A DNA stretch of 64,000 nt, taken from Misgurnus anguillicaudatus (lineage: Eukaryota; Chordata; Actinopteri; Cypriniformes; Cobitidae). The DNA is taken from contig NC_073339.2 of NCBI RefSeq assembly GCF_027580225.2, forward strand, positions 40,228,501 to 40,292,500, given 5' to 3'. A program made the translations under genes and the position numbers. The notes under the pieces were generated by a model that saw only the letters and a list, made by a program, of their open reading frames with translations, was not told the DNA's origin and did not search any database. Positions 1 through 10,560 of the stretch are shown piece by piece. The first letter of the stretch is position 1; every line of letters starts with the position of its first letter.

Positions 1-74
1 AGCAACATACATGACACTCCAAACACTTATTTTGAATTAGCGCCCCTCGGATGAGCAGTCATGAGCCGCCAGTG
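1..74 (+). mobile_element. hAT-type element, right end only (cut by window edge)
   Basis: The sequence CGCCCCTCGGATGAGCAGTC and the end GAGCCGCCAGTG match the right end of the full copy at 56570-56999. The rest lies before base 1. Confidence 0.7.
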
Positions 75-353
75 CTGATTTGACATGATCTTACTTAGTC
101 AATATTAAAGATATCAAGGTTATATTATAAAGGGTGATTTTATGTAGATAACAGTAAATTAAAAAAAAAATTTAGCTGCATTTTCATAGGGAAGCCACAT
201 ATAAATACACAATATCTTACAAAAATAACAGTAAATAGTAACTGCATCATTAAAGGGCTAGTTCACCTCCAAAAAATTTAGACATTTTATTTTTTTTTGT
301 TTATTCAAAGATGTTTGTTCGCAACAGAGTAAGTAAATAATAAAACAATGCTT

Positions 354-593
354 TTAAAGGGATAGTTCACCCAAAAATGAAAATGCTGTATTATTTATTC
401 TCTGTATGAGTTTCTAAGTACACAGTTGACGGTACCATTGACTTCCATACTATTTGTTTTTCCTACTATGGGAGTCAATGGATACCACCAACCGTGTGGT
501 TACTGCCATTTATCAAAGTATCTTACTTGTTTGAATAAAGAAACTCCACATGAGGGTGAGTAAATTATGAAATTTTCATTTTCATCTTTTTAA
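354..593 (+). mobile_element. Short MITE beginning TTAAAGGGATAGTTCACCC
   Basis: The left end AGGGATAGTTCACCCAAAAA is a very common cyprinid MITE terminus; the right end is a degraded inverse ending in TTTTTAA. The interior has the inverted pair CCATTGACTTCCATA / GGGAGTCAATGG at about 436-482. Confidence 0.6.
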
Positions 594-807
594 ATATAGC
601 AAATACAATTTCAGGTTTGGATTTGAAACCAGCGAACAGTCAAACAAATCAGTCTGGACCAGCTAATGGACATAAATAACTTGTCAAAGTGAAACGAGAC
701 AGAGTCAGCACAACACAGCGACACAAACAAGATGTATTTATTTATTTATTGAATAGTTTCGAAATTTCATCTTTTGCCGACTTTGACTTGTTTTACTTTG
801 TGATGTA

Positions 808-1518
808 CAGTACTGTGCAAAAGTCTTAGGCCACCATGCCACAATTAGATTTGTTGTTTTTGCAATGTAATAGGGATCATATATAATTAATAAGGAAACT
901 GCAGGATTTCTTAAACGTAAATAAAATTAAATCCTAATTTCTAATTTTAAAGAAATTAGTCTTTTAATGTGATGCCCAGCTGATGCCCGACCAACGACCA
1001 CCAGCTGAACCAGTTTAATCCGTTTACCCGCTTCCTATCCATACCGTGTTTATATATATGAATATATATATATATTAATTTCTCCCAAGGGTTTTTGTCC
1101 TTCTAGGAGTTTTTCCCACTGGGTTTTCTCCTAGGGTTTTTTTTAACTTTGCACTTTACTACTTACGCAATAACGCAATATTCTACTTCTTATATTATCT
1201 ATTGATTTTCTGTGTTCTCCCCTACATCTACTCATGTAAAGCTGCTTTGCAACAATTAACAATTGTGAAAAGCGCTATAAAAATAAAATTGAATTGAATT
1301 GAATTTTTTACTTCATTCTGCTCAAAAACACTCAAGATGTGTTTAGTGCCAAGAGAGGTCACACTAAACACTGACGATGCCTAAAGAAAACATTTAGTCC
1401 ATATTTTCTGTTTGTATCTTAATAAAATAGACTGAAAAATAAATATGGATGGACATTAAAACTTCTAAAAACAACAAGTTTGGTGGTGGTGGCAGCCAGA
1501 GACTTTTGCACAGTACTG
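808..1518 (+). mobile_element. Tc1/mariner-type element with TA target site
   Basis: The terminal inverted repeats are CAGTACTGTGCAAAAGTCT at the left and its complement at 1500-1518, flanked by TA on both sides. The next bases (TAGGCCACCATGCCAC) also pair with the right end. No transposase frame remains. An L2-type LINE tail is inserted inside (970-1304). A lone end fragment of the same family is at about 9555-9600. Confidence 0.75.
970..1304 (+). mobile_element. L2-like LINE 3' tail with (ATTGA)n end
   Basis: It shares GCTGAACCAGTTTAATCCG, TTTTTGTCCTTCTAGGAGTT and AAAGCGCTATA with 47640-48097, and ends in ATTGAATTGAATTGAATT. Fish L2/CR1-type LINEs end in such AAAGCGCTATATAAA plus short-repeat tails. 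It is inserted in the Tc1-type element. Confidence 0.65.
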
Positions 1519-1814
1519 TATATTTTCTACTCAAGCACCCATTTTGAGCAATTTTGACAGGGATGTGCGATGACTTTTGATTTGTCAACAGCTAGAAACC
1601 ATGTGGCTATATGCCATGACCATGATGGTCCATCAAATACACCAGTAAACATAAGCTTCTCTAGACCAGCATTGACAATCCTAAATTCTTATGACCTTTT
1701 AAAATTAACTTCAAACTACAGCTATACAATATCTATGAGTTTGTCTGAGAAATCCCTGATGACCTTGCGGCAGAAGAGCCGGTAAAGCACATCCGAGTGT
1801 TGTGTGTCTTCTAC

Positions 1815-1984
1815 CTTGATGACAGATGTTGGCCTGGAGACAGGACTGTGCACCTGTGCGCTGGCAACCATGTTGGCAATTGTATTAAGGTGGTTCATCT
1901 GGTTCATTGCCATGGCAACAGATGCAGGAGGAAGTCCAACAGGAAGCAGCGGATGGGGCATCATCATAAAGGGCAAATCCAGTC
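1815..1984 (-). CDS. dach2: dach2 coding exon 5 (LDLPFMMMPHPLLPV region)
   Basis: This is a 170-base exon with acceptor TTTTTCGCAG| and donor ATCAAG|GTAGAA. It encodes 56 full codons, beginning LDLPFMMMPHPLLPV and continuing with PPASVAMAMNQMNHLNTIAN, AQVHSPVSRP and SVIK. This Met/Pro-rich block is a hallmark of vertebrate DACH1 and DACH2, and the exon boundary at SVIK, phase 0, is where the next known exon would continue with a Ser/Pro-rich segment. That next exon was not found in 1-1814, so it lies outside the window. Reading through the donor gives unrelated residues and a stop, as expected for intron. Confidence 0.95.
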
Positions 1985-2084
1985 CTGCGAAAAAGACCGA
2001 AAACAGAAGGATGTGTGAGAGAGATATTGATCATTACTGATAAATCAGGGAACGACAGCGTAAATGTGAATGTTTAATACTAAC
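1985..2084 (-). other. dach2: dach2 intron 4 (100 bases)
   Basis: It begins GTTAGT and ends TTTTTCGCAG on the minus strand. At 100 bases it is close to the minimal intron size of teleosts, whereas the other complete dach2 introns here are 7.9 to 23.6 kb. No repeat was seen inside. Confidence 0.88.
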
Positions 2085-2198
2085 TGTTGGCCAGTAGATG
2101 GGTGTGTTGGAGAGGATTGAGCTGATTCACACTGTGCTGTGTTTTCTCTGAAACAGGTGACGAATGTTTCTCTCTTTCCCAGGACGAATCACTATGTC
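2085..2198 (-). CDS. dach2: dach2 coding exon 4 (SSWEREK...LNPLQ..HLL linker)
   Basis: This 114-base exon was recovered from splice signals and phase, not from an open frame. The acceptor is TTTTCAAAG|GA and the donor AACA|GTTAGT. It encodes GHSDSSWEREKHSSP near its start and LNPLQHTHLLAN at its end. The matching human DACH2 segment has ESSWDKDK and LNPLQQNHLLTN at the same places, but a longer middle part (my recollection is about 51 residues against 37 here). The last base A joins GA of exon 5 to give Arg. The exon is phase 1 to phase 1 and lies only 100 bases upstream of exon 5. The middle part is weakly conserved, but both anchors and both splice phases fit. Confidence 0.88.
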
Positions 2199-2301
2199 CT
2201 TTGAAAACACACAAGACGAATATTGTAAATATAAAATCAACTTATTAAAAATAAAGGTCTTTAAATGGTTCTTTGTTGGCTGATCAAATCCAGCTGTTGG
2301 G

Positions 2302-2800
2302 GTTAAAGGGGCCATGTCACAAGACTTTTTTAAGATGTCAAATAAATCTTTGGTGTCCCCAGAGAACATTTGTGACATTTTAGCTCAAAATACCATATAA
2401 ATAATTTATAAAAGCATGTTAAAATTGGCACTTTGTAGGTGTGTGCAAATATGTGCCGTTTTGGGTGTGTCCTTTAAAATGCAAATGAGCAGATGAAGTG
2501 CAAACACTGATCACAATGATGGTGGTTTGTTGAAATTGAAACTCATTTGTGCTGTGAATAATTTTCTTTCTCTCTCTTTCTCTCTGCACTAAATAGCAGT
2601 GTTGTGGTTGGATAGTGCAGATTAAGGGGCGGTATTATTATAATAAAAGCTTCTTATGACATCATAAGGAGAGCCAAATTTCAACAACCTATTTTTTCAT
2701 GTGCTTGTAGAGAATGGTTTACCAAAACTAAGTTACTGGGTTGATCTTTTTCACATTTTCTAGGTTGATAGAAGCACTGGGGACCCAATCATAGCAAGTT
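2302..2800 (-). mobile_element. Dispersed repeat A, near full-length, minus strand
   Basis: About 500 bp, found at least seven times in the window. Read on the element strand it runs from a Pol-independent-looking AAAGGGGCATA/GACATATCATG start, through TAATTGGGTCCCCAGTGCTT, a poly-purine GAGA stretch and ACACCCAAAACGGCACA, to TAAAAAAGTCTTGTGACATG. No coding capacity. Family name not known to me. Confidence 0.75.
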
Positions 2801-3144
2801 GGGTTTGTCCCTTTTTGACCCAACGCAGGGTTAAAAAATAACCAATAACCATTAACTGTCAAATTGAATGTAAGCTCAGACTACCATTTATTTCTTTAAA
2901 TGTAAAACTTTATAAAGTTACAATTGAACAAAAATGAAGAAATCTGAGCTATTTTCAAGTGCAAATTAAATTTTTCACAAAACACAACGAATTCAGTTTT
3001 AGTTTAAGTATTCCTACACTGTAAAAAAAATTCGGTAAAAAACTGTAAAATTCTCGACGGCTAGGATGCCGGAAAAATACCATAAAATAACTGGCACAAT
3101 AAATTACTAAAAATATATTTACTTTAATTTAATTTTACATTAAT

Positions 3145-3379
3145 GGGCCGGTTTCCCAGATAGGGTTTAGATTAATCGACAACTAGACCTTAATAGGACA
3201 TTTAAGTAGTTTTTACAGACAAACCCCTTACAAAAACAATACTGGTGTGCATTTTGAAACAAAACAATTACACTTATATACAGTATGGTAAAATATGTCA
3301 GAACAAGGTGTTTATAAGGCAGCTCAAACATGCATTTTAGTCTGGGACTAGAATAAGCCCTGTCTGGAAAACTTCCCCA
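3145..3379 (+). mobile_element. Repeat B MITE, diverged copy
   Basis: Ends GGGCCGGTTTCCCAGA and TGTCTGGAAAACTTCCCC are imperfect inverted repeats. A better-kept copy is at 32338-32575, and the interior GGTGTGCATTTTGA is shared. Confidence 0.65.
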
Positions 3380-4402
3380 TAATTATATTTTTATATTATA
3401 CTTTAATATTTATATCATACAGCGAATACAGTGCAGTAAAGACATTTTTTTATATTGAGAAATGTTAGGAAAACAAGCAAACTGACCAAAAAGCAGCAGC
3501 CACAATAGGCTGATATAATCTATCATTTGCATGCATGTCAGTGCCACTGCGAGCAGATGGCGTTTAGGTGGCAGATTGTGGTGAAGGAATCAATGATAAC
3601 CCAGAATAAAGTCAGTCCCCTGAAGACGTTCGCATGCTCCAGCCAATAAGGTCTTCACACCGGACAAAAATAGCTTGATTAAAAACAATAAGCTCCCTCA
3701 TTACTGCGAAACACAAGAGTTACATTACAACACTACCTTAGCAGCCCGGACCCTTTACCACGACATGAAACTATACAATGGAGCAGCCATCTGTGCACTG
3801 ATCTGCACGTCTGTGGAAATCAAGACTGTGTCAACACACACACACTCATATATCTTCTGGGACTGGAGCTCTACCGTAAGTGAGAGGGTGCTAATTCACG
3901 GTAATCAGGCAGATGAAGATGGATGAGAGGTCGAAAAGCAGGAGCAATCAGAAACAACAAGAGACGCAGCTGTGCTGCGAAACACGCTAAAACAAACACA
4001 AACATACACACGAGTACGCAAACACACGCGCCACGGCACGTATATTCTCCAGCGTCAGGTCCTCAAATAGATACGGCATTCAGATTTTGATGGATGTTGT
4101 TAACGGCCTTGTTTTAGATTACTGACATCTTTGAAACGAGCCTGTGTAGGAGAAACCGATGGCAGGTTATCCTGTGAACTGTCAACGTGAAATTTAAACT
4201 GACTACGTTTATAATAATACACAGTGCTGGTGTTATTGTTGTATTTTAAATTGAACCAAGCAACATCTAAAGACCAGAATACAAACAGTATAACTGCTTA
4301 AAGTATTAAAAACGCTTAAAGTTGCAATCCATAACTTTGTTTTGGTAAGAAATAAACTAAATTCACTTGAGCAAATACCTAACAATCAGTGTTCAAAACA
4401 AT

Positions 4403-4804
4403 AGCTGTATTTCCATTAACCTTCAAATTGTGCAAATTAAAAATGTGCCCAATGGAAACATAGCAATTTTGCATAAACTCTCATATATTGCAAAAAAGTT
4501 TTACGCTCGTGTAAGGTGGTTTTTCAGGCATTTCGAAAAAGGAATATATTGAACCGACATGCGCATAACATCGAAAAACAGCGAAATCGATTTGGGAGTA
4601 AATTTTTCGGTCTGTGTGGCGCCGTATGAAGTCAAACATACTCGTCACCGTGGTTTATGGAATGACTTATCGTGAGTCAACAAAGTTACCTTTTAGTCGC
4701 ATAACATCAGTTCATGAAAACGCTGTCATTTCGCAATAGTTTTTTTGTCGACTTTTAGAAAATAACGCTAAAGTTTTGCGCAAATCTTTAATGGAAACAC
4801 AACT
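4403..4804 (+). mobile_element. Inverted-repeat element ending in TTTCCATTAA / TTAATGGAAACAC
   Basis: The left end GCTGTATTTCCATTAAC pairs with TTAATGGAAACACAAC at the right; internal CATAACATC and AAAACAGCGAAAT motifs recur in opposite sense. A non-coding, MITE-like element. Confidence 0.5.
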
Positions 4805-5984
4805 AGCATCTTCCCTTTTCCCCCATAACAAACAGTAAGCGTTTAATAATGATTTATATTTGAGCTGTTTTCGGGGGAAATGTCAGTATAACGTCATTTT
4901 TGGTTTCAAACAGAGATGGCAATATAGCTACATACGCTACGGATTGTAGCTTTAACCCTCTGGGGTCTGAGAGTGTTTAGGGGCGCTGGAGATGTTGAGA
5001 ATTTCTAATAAAAATTAAAAAAAAAAACACTCATTCACATGAAACAACAAAATAGTGTATAATATAATCAAAATATAAATAATAAGTATCAAATGTACAT
5101 TTCACACCACAGTATGATGCATCGCTGAGGAAATTTACTTCACCACTGTTTCCTGAAAACACTGTATTGAAAAACAAGGTATTGTTGCACCTCTATTTTT
5201 CCACAATACAAACGTGTTAATGATGTCAAGCAAGTGTTGAACTAATAATTTATGCAAAAACTGAAATTTGTCAGAGCTCATTAACATAGACAAAAAAAGT
5301 TTTTCTGATGTGAGAAATCTGACAGACAGGCTGACAGACTGCATACGGGTGAAACTTTCTAACCTAAGGTAGAGAGCTGTAGGTACAAGCACGTTGCATT
5401 GCTGTTTGTAAATGTTCGTTTTAACTACAATGTAAAAAATTCTTTGCTACTTTAAATTTTTTTGTTTAACTCAGATTTACAAGTCATTTGAACTTACTAT
5501 TATTTATCTTGACAAAAGTTGAGTTGCTACAACTTATATAATAAAGTTGACTAGAGCGACTAGAGCGGTAGTATAATACATAATATCAAACAGCGGCAAC
5601 AAAAATCGTGACGTCCTTCAGGACGTTAACAATCGCTCGCTCGTTCCTCCACCAGCCAATGACTTCATGGAAAATATTGATCGACAAAATGTGTGGTCAA
5701 TTAGATAACGAATCTAACAATCTTTTTGTCACATTTTATTTCCTGGTGTGGATTTTTTTATTGCTCACTGGACCATTCACTATCGAGCTTCCCTGTTTTT
5801 GACAGACGTGTTGCAGGAACTTTTTCATCATGTAACGAGCCGACTATTTAAGAGGTTAAGTAATGTTAACAGTTACACTTGATTTTATTAATGTTTTAGT
5901 AAATGCTGAATTTAACACAAACTAAGATTTATAAATGCTGTAGAAGTATTGTTCATTGTTAGTTTACAATGTAAGAAAAAAACA

Positions 5985-6326
5985 CTTCCCTACCAATGAC
6001 AAGATTTTCCGACAATCCGTATTTGCGGTATTATCCCCCAGGTGGCGCTCTTACCCAACTTATAAAACCCGGAAGTATTCCCTTAGGGCAAACAGTTCAA
6101 ACTTTGTGTATGTTTTGATCATTGCTCTGAATCTGATCTCTATCAAAAGTCCTCCACAAAAACGCAATTATCTCAGCTTTTTGCTCAAAATTTTGTATTT
6201 TTGAAGAAACATACCCATATTTGAGAGGTAATAAAAGAGAAGAATTCAACTTTTGTGAAATTTATAAAAAATGCTGCCGCTGGCTGGCAACTATTTTTTA
6301 AAACGATGACGCGGAAAGAGTTAAAA
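5985..6326 (+). repeat. Repeat C, copy 1
   Basis: About 340 bp shared with 12283-12728 and 13648-14109. Common marks are TATTATCCNCNAGGTGGCG, CTTACCCAACTTATAAAAC, CTCTGAATCTGATCT and AAAAAATGCTGNCGCTGG. Function and class unknown. Confidence 0.7.
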
Positions 6327-6383
6327 TACCTCAAACCATTTAAGTTTTAAAACACATACATATGAGTACTGTAAACTTAAGGG

Positions 6384-8155
6384 GCTGTTTACACTTGGTA
6401 TTAAGATGTGTTTTCATCGATCGGATCACAAGTGGACGAGAAAGACACATTACATTAGAGGTCTACACGGGTCCAAAAATTCCTACCCGAACCCGATCAG
6501 ACCCGGAAATGTGCTACACTGAACCGATCCGGACCCGTCTGTTGTTTTGAAAGCTGGACCCGGAACCGACCCGGACCCGTCTATTATTTAAAAGCTGGAC
6601 CCGAACTTGTCCGGGAAGACACAGACCCGACCGGCAAATATTCTTTAGCTAAATGTTATTAATAAGTCAATAAACAAGTAGCGAAAATTAAACTTTTTGT
6701 CTTACCCATAACGTTAGAAGTTAATCTTCTCCCTCCTTGTACCTGACTGTGTGTGATGCACAATCCTTATTTCCAAGAAAGTTCCATCCATGTTATTCCT
6801 CTCTTGACGATTGAAATGTTTAATGCTTATTCCAGCTTTAAAAGTCCACTTTGTTGTGTATCGGGTCAACTTGCTTAATGTTTGCCCATTTGGATTATAA
6901 TAACGATTGCTCGTTCAGTGTCATAGCTGCTTTCGTAGCTTTACTTTGCTATCATCTCTGTGCTCTTTGAGCAGAGTCGCGAAAACTTTAGATATAACAG
7001 CAAGACGGTCAATTTATAATATTATTATAAAAAATTATAGGAGTCACGTCAGTGCAAAATGCGCGGTACGGCGGAATAGGTCCCGCCTTCTAAATAAAAT
7101 AGCCAATTGTCAAAGGTAAAGCCATTGCGTCTCACTGCAGAAGCTCCTGACTGGTAGCCAGATAAACATTACAAGAGCGCATGCGCGTTAGCTGCCTGGT
7201 TGGAGCAACCAAATATAAACTTTTTAACGCAACTTTAGCGACATAGAAAAAATTTATGCGACAGTTCATCTAAGTTTTTGTTGCTGGAGAAATATTTTAT
7301 TTAAATGTGAGTGTGTTTTCTCCGAGTCCGATCGACCTCGGGTATTACCCACAATGTTAAACAGACCCGGACCCGAAGTAATAGATTGAGACCCGACCCG
7401 GACCCGGCTGATCATTTAAAATATAGACCCGAACCCGTACGGGTCCCGGGTCGGGTCCCGGGTCTTCGGGTCTCGGGTCTTCCGTGTAGACCTCTACATT
7501 ACATTTACACCTGGTATTTAAATCGGTCTCTTTTGTCCACTTTCGACCGCTTCTGTCCTGAATACTGTGAGGGGGTGGTCTCGGTGGGCGAGTACGGTGG
7601 GCGAGTCTCTCCCCTGTCATTCAAACCCGAGTGGGAGTAATTATGAGTTTATATGGACGCAAACTTATATTATGTCGGAGTCTGTGTATATGTCTAGCAA
7701 GTAAACATGCTGCACAGAGTTTTGTACGTGTGTATGTAAGAACATTCTCTGAATTTTCAGCGCAATTGATGAAATAGGATCGCGCAACTTTCACACGCTT
7801 TCAAAACGAAACTACGGATATCAGCCGCTTTAGTTTGATCAGTGAAAGGCTAAAAATAGCACTGTTCACCGTATGTTCACGCCAGAAGTCAAAAAAGACG
7901 TAAAACTTGTGTTTAATACCTCAAATTAGATAAATGGGCGGAGAGAAGGCGGTCGCGTGTGGCTGTTCGAACACATTTAACCACATGTGCGTTCCGCAAC
8001 TCCAAAGCGATCCGATCGAAAGTGGTTTCGACTACCTCTGGATGTGGTTGAAAGTGGACGAGCTCAAAACGTTTTGAACACCGTTTACACCTGGCATTAA
8101 CGTCGTCCACTTGTGATCTGATCGACGAAAACGCATGTTAATGCCAAGTGTAAAC
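6384..8155 (+). mobile_element. Middle element of the nest (TGTTTACACTTGG termini)
   Basis: Left GCTGTTTACACTTGGTATTA and right TTAATGCCAAGTGTAAACA are inverted repeats. They extend about 55 bp inward through ATCGATCGGATCACAAGTGG / CCACTTGTGATCTGATCGAC. A hAT-type copy interrupts it at 6456-7496. Confidence 0.75.
6456..7496 (+). mobile_element. hAT-type non-autonomous element, inner member of the nest
   Basis: The inverted ends are TAGAGGTCTACACGG and CCGTGTAGACCTCTA. A perfect 8-bp target duplication, CATTACAT, lies at 6448-6455 and 7497-7504. Both subterminal zones are rich in repeats of the motif GACCCG/CGGGTC. Open frames across these repeats are by-products. No transposase. Confidence 0.88.
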
Positions 8156-8167
8156 ACTGTAGGAGCA

Positions 8168-8361
8168 TACACTGTAAAAAATAAAGTTAAAACAACTTGG
8201 TTTTTCAAGTCAATTCAACATACTATTTAAACTTTTGTCTTAAAAAAGTTGACATAACTTATACATTCAAGTTGAAATTATTTAACTTAATTTTTTATGT
8301 TAAAGTAACACAAAAATATGTGTTGATTTGACAAAAATGCTGAATTTTTTTTTACAGTGTA
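8168..8361 (+). mobile_element. MITE with TACACTGTAAAAAA ends
   Basis: Begins TACACTGTAAAAAATAAAG and ends TTTTTTTTTACAGTGTA. The interior is AT-rich with AAGTTGA/TCAACTT repeats. This end type also frames the nest at 46080-48506 and appears singly near 3018 and 8525. Confidence 0.7.
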
Positions 8362-10084
8362 TGTGCGTATAACTCAATATTTAAGTTTACAGTACTCATA
8401 CGTATGTGTTCTAAAACTTAAACGGTTTGAGGCAATCGGTTTCCGCAAATGGTTTAAGTCGAGTTATCTTATCAGGTTTCACAGTGAGGTAACTTACTTT
8501 TTAAGTTGAACCAACAAATCTTTTTACAGTGTAGCAGCCACCTTTCAACATGCTAACAACATCCGGCAACTACGCAAGAACACACATATGGTCAATTTTA
8601 AGGAAAGAGCATACGACAAAAAAAGATCATACAATGAAATTGGCGGCATACAAAGGTTTCGCAAATCTTGCATGAATTCTGTCTCAAGATTATATTTGCA
8701 CATCTTGGATGATACGTTAGATTAATATATGAGACCCGTTATCTTCAGAACATGTAAAAATATAGTATGGGTTCCTAACAAATATGAAATTTGTGTACAT
8801 TTTTTTCAACTTTTGAATTAAATTAAGCATTTGTAAACACAAAAGAGAAGCATTTTTACTTGTGCCTCGATATAGTTTATCAAGACCAATGTTTGCTTTC
8901 CTCGTAGCTACTGATTTAAACAGCAGTGACAGTAATCTAAAAGATGAGGGCGACTTCAAACAGATAAAATGAAAGAGAAAGCGTGTGGACCATATGCTCA
9001 CAGAGAGAAAGTGAGGCAAATACATGATGTGTGTGTGTGTTAAACTATACATGACTTCCCCGCTAAGCACATGCAGACGTGAAAACAAGCATCCATGTGC
9101 TACCATACACCCGTACCAGTACACACATCGCACACCTGTTTCTGTTAACGCAGCCAATCACCCGTATGACAGCTTTCGGCCATCTTGTTAAATAATGCAT
9201 GGAATGTTTCGTTCAACTTGTCAACGCGTGAGGAAAAAGCGTATCTCATTGTCTCTTTCCTCTCTTCTGATGTCATCTTTGATGCTGATGTTCTTTGACT
9301 GCGTTCCATCTTTCTGATGAAGGTCTTTTTTCCTCCCCCAAATTCTCTCGTCGGTTTCATTCATCCGCAGCTGTTCTCAACAGGAACGCCAAACACTCCA
9401 GAAAGTGGCCTTTGATGTCGATGTTATCTGTGTTAGTTTTAGCCTGAATTAGTGTGTGGCTGCTAAAGCGTGTGAAGATCCAGGATTGAATAATGGTGCC
9501 TGTCATGAATTATGGTGTCTAGCATGAGCATGAATGTAGCACCTCATGCATATGGTATTGTGCAAAAGTCTTAGGCCACCTTTAGCTTGTTGTTTTAATG
9601 AGCATCCATATTTTTTCGCTCTCTTAACAAACAAAATACAAGAACTATGTACACAAAATGTAAAAAAAATGCAATTTTCCCTTGGCTTTCATGCACGCAC
9701 ACACGCGTGTCCCGTTCCACCAAATGTCTTTTTTTCATCTCCGAGACTGCTGGTGTACAATTAACTGCTCTCCTGTCTGTTGTTGGTCTTCTCTAAATGC
9801 ACAGTCAGGCAGCAGTCATTAATGTCACCATTAGTCTCTCTAAACCAAGCATAGCCCTGTGACATGGGCCCCCTGAGCGAGCTCAGTGATGGGGCTCATC
9901 TCACCCAGAAGGCCCAGGTTATTATTGCGAGGCCATCTGTCTAGCTAGCACATCTACAGATTGCACTTTAAACAAGCTTCTTAAAGAAACACAAACATAC
10001 ACAAACACGAGCAGACACCCAGATGGGCTCACGTAACACACACACATTTGCACATACAGTATGCAAATGATATGCAAAATATAC

Positions 10085-10204
10085 CTGTATTAGCGCTCCG
10101 TTCATCCGAATCAAATTCAGAGCCGTTGTGGTTCTTGTGTAGATCCATCATCATCTTTATCTTCTGGATTTTCAAAGCTTCGGCCATCGCTGCCGTCGTC
10201 ATAC
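10085..10204 (-). CDS. dach2: dach2 coding exon 3 (TAAMAEALKIQKIKMMMD)
   Basis: This 120-base exon is not open long enough to stand out as an ORF; it was found by following the reading phase. The acceptor is TATAGCAG|GT and the donor ACAG|GTATAT. It enters and leaves at phase 1. The peptide begins GMTTAAMAEALKIQKIK and ends with an acidic stretch, EFDSDERSANT. The known DACH2 sequence here reads GITAAAMAEAMKLQKMKL, then an acidic, Asn-rich tail, so identity and position agree. It is a likely helical segment followed by a disordered acidic linker. The length is a multiple of three and both ends are phase 1, so skipping would not shift the frame. Confidence 0.93.
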
Positions 10205-10379
10205 CTGCTATACACGCAAGCCAAATTAATCATACAATAAATGTGCACACACTGTAAATACTGTTTTTCATAATATGATCTCCATAATATTCAAATGATG
10301 ACGTCTCCTGCTTTTCAGATTTTTTCTTTTGAGAAAAATACTCTGTGATCTCAAAAGTTCATGGTTCAATGTTTTATGT

Positions 10380-10560
10380 TAATGTCTCAACCTATGCACT
10401 AATTTGTTAAAAAAGTGTGCAATAAGTTTTTTTGTGAATAATAGCAACTTATTTATACAAGTCATTCATTATATGTTGACACAACAAAGTTGTCTTAAGT
10501 GTGTTAAGTTAAAGTAACATAAAAATATATGTTGATATGATATCATTTTACAGTGAAGTT
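10380..10560 (+). repeat. Degraded MITE of the ACAGTG / AAGTTGA type
   Basis: Shares TTATTTATACAAGTCATT-like and AAGTTAAAGTAACATAAAAA sequence with 8168-8361 and ends near TTTTACAGTG. Ends not clear. Confidence 0.4.

Larger units (their letters stand above)
6331..8432 (+). mobile_element. Outer element of a three-deep transposon nest
   Basis: The arm TCAAACCATTTAAGTTTTAA plus ACACATACATATGAGTACTG (6331-6380) is repeated in inverse at 8381-8432. Everything between is later insertion: the middle element (6384-8155) and a separate MITE (8168-8361). Sequence beyond 8432 (GGCAATCGGTTTCC) may belong to the same family. Confidence 0.7.
2199..10084 (-). other. dach2: dach2 intron 3 (7.9 kb)
   Basis: It holds repeat A (2302-2800), repeat B (3145-3379), a 4403-4804 element, repeat C (5985-6326) and the transposon nest 6331-8432. 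The right end (8540-10084) is low in repeats apart from a Tc1-like end fragment at about 9555-9600 and has a candidate conserved block at 9790-9975. Two open frames at 8717-9157 and 9145-9360 on the minus strand have no recognisable domain or splice partners. Confidence 0.85.

Noticed and set aside
1..1814. Next dach2 exon (Ser/Pro-rich segment after SVIK)
   Set aside because: No acceptor followed by a matching frame was found; the area is mostly Tc1-type element and LINE tail.
7311..7640. Pro/Arg-rich frames on both strands
   Set aside because: They arise from the CGGGTC/GACCCG arrays of a hAT element.
8717..9360. Two minus-strand frames of 146 and 71 codons
   Set aside because: No domain, no start or splice support, and dach2 exon phases leave no place for them between exons 3 and 4. 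A short unknown gene cannot be excluded.
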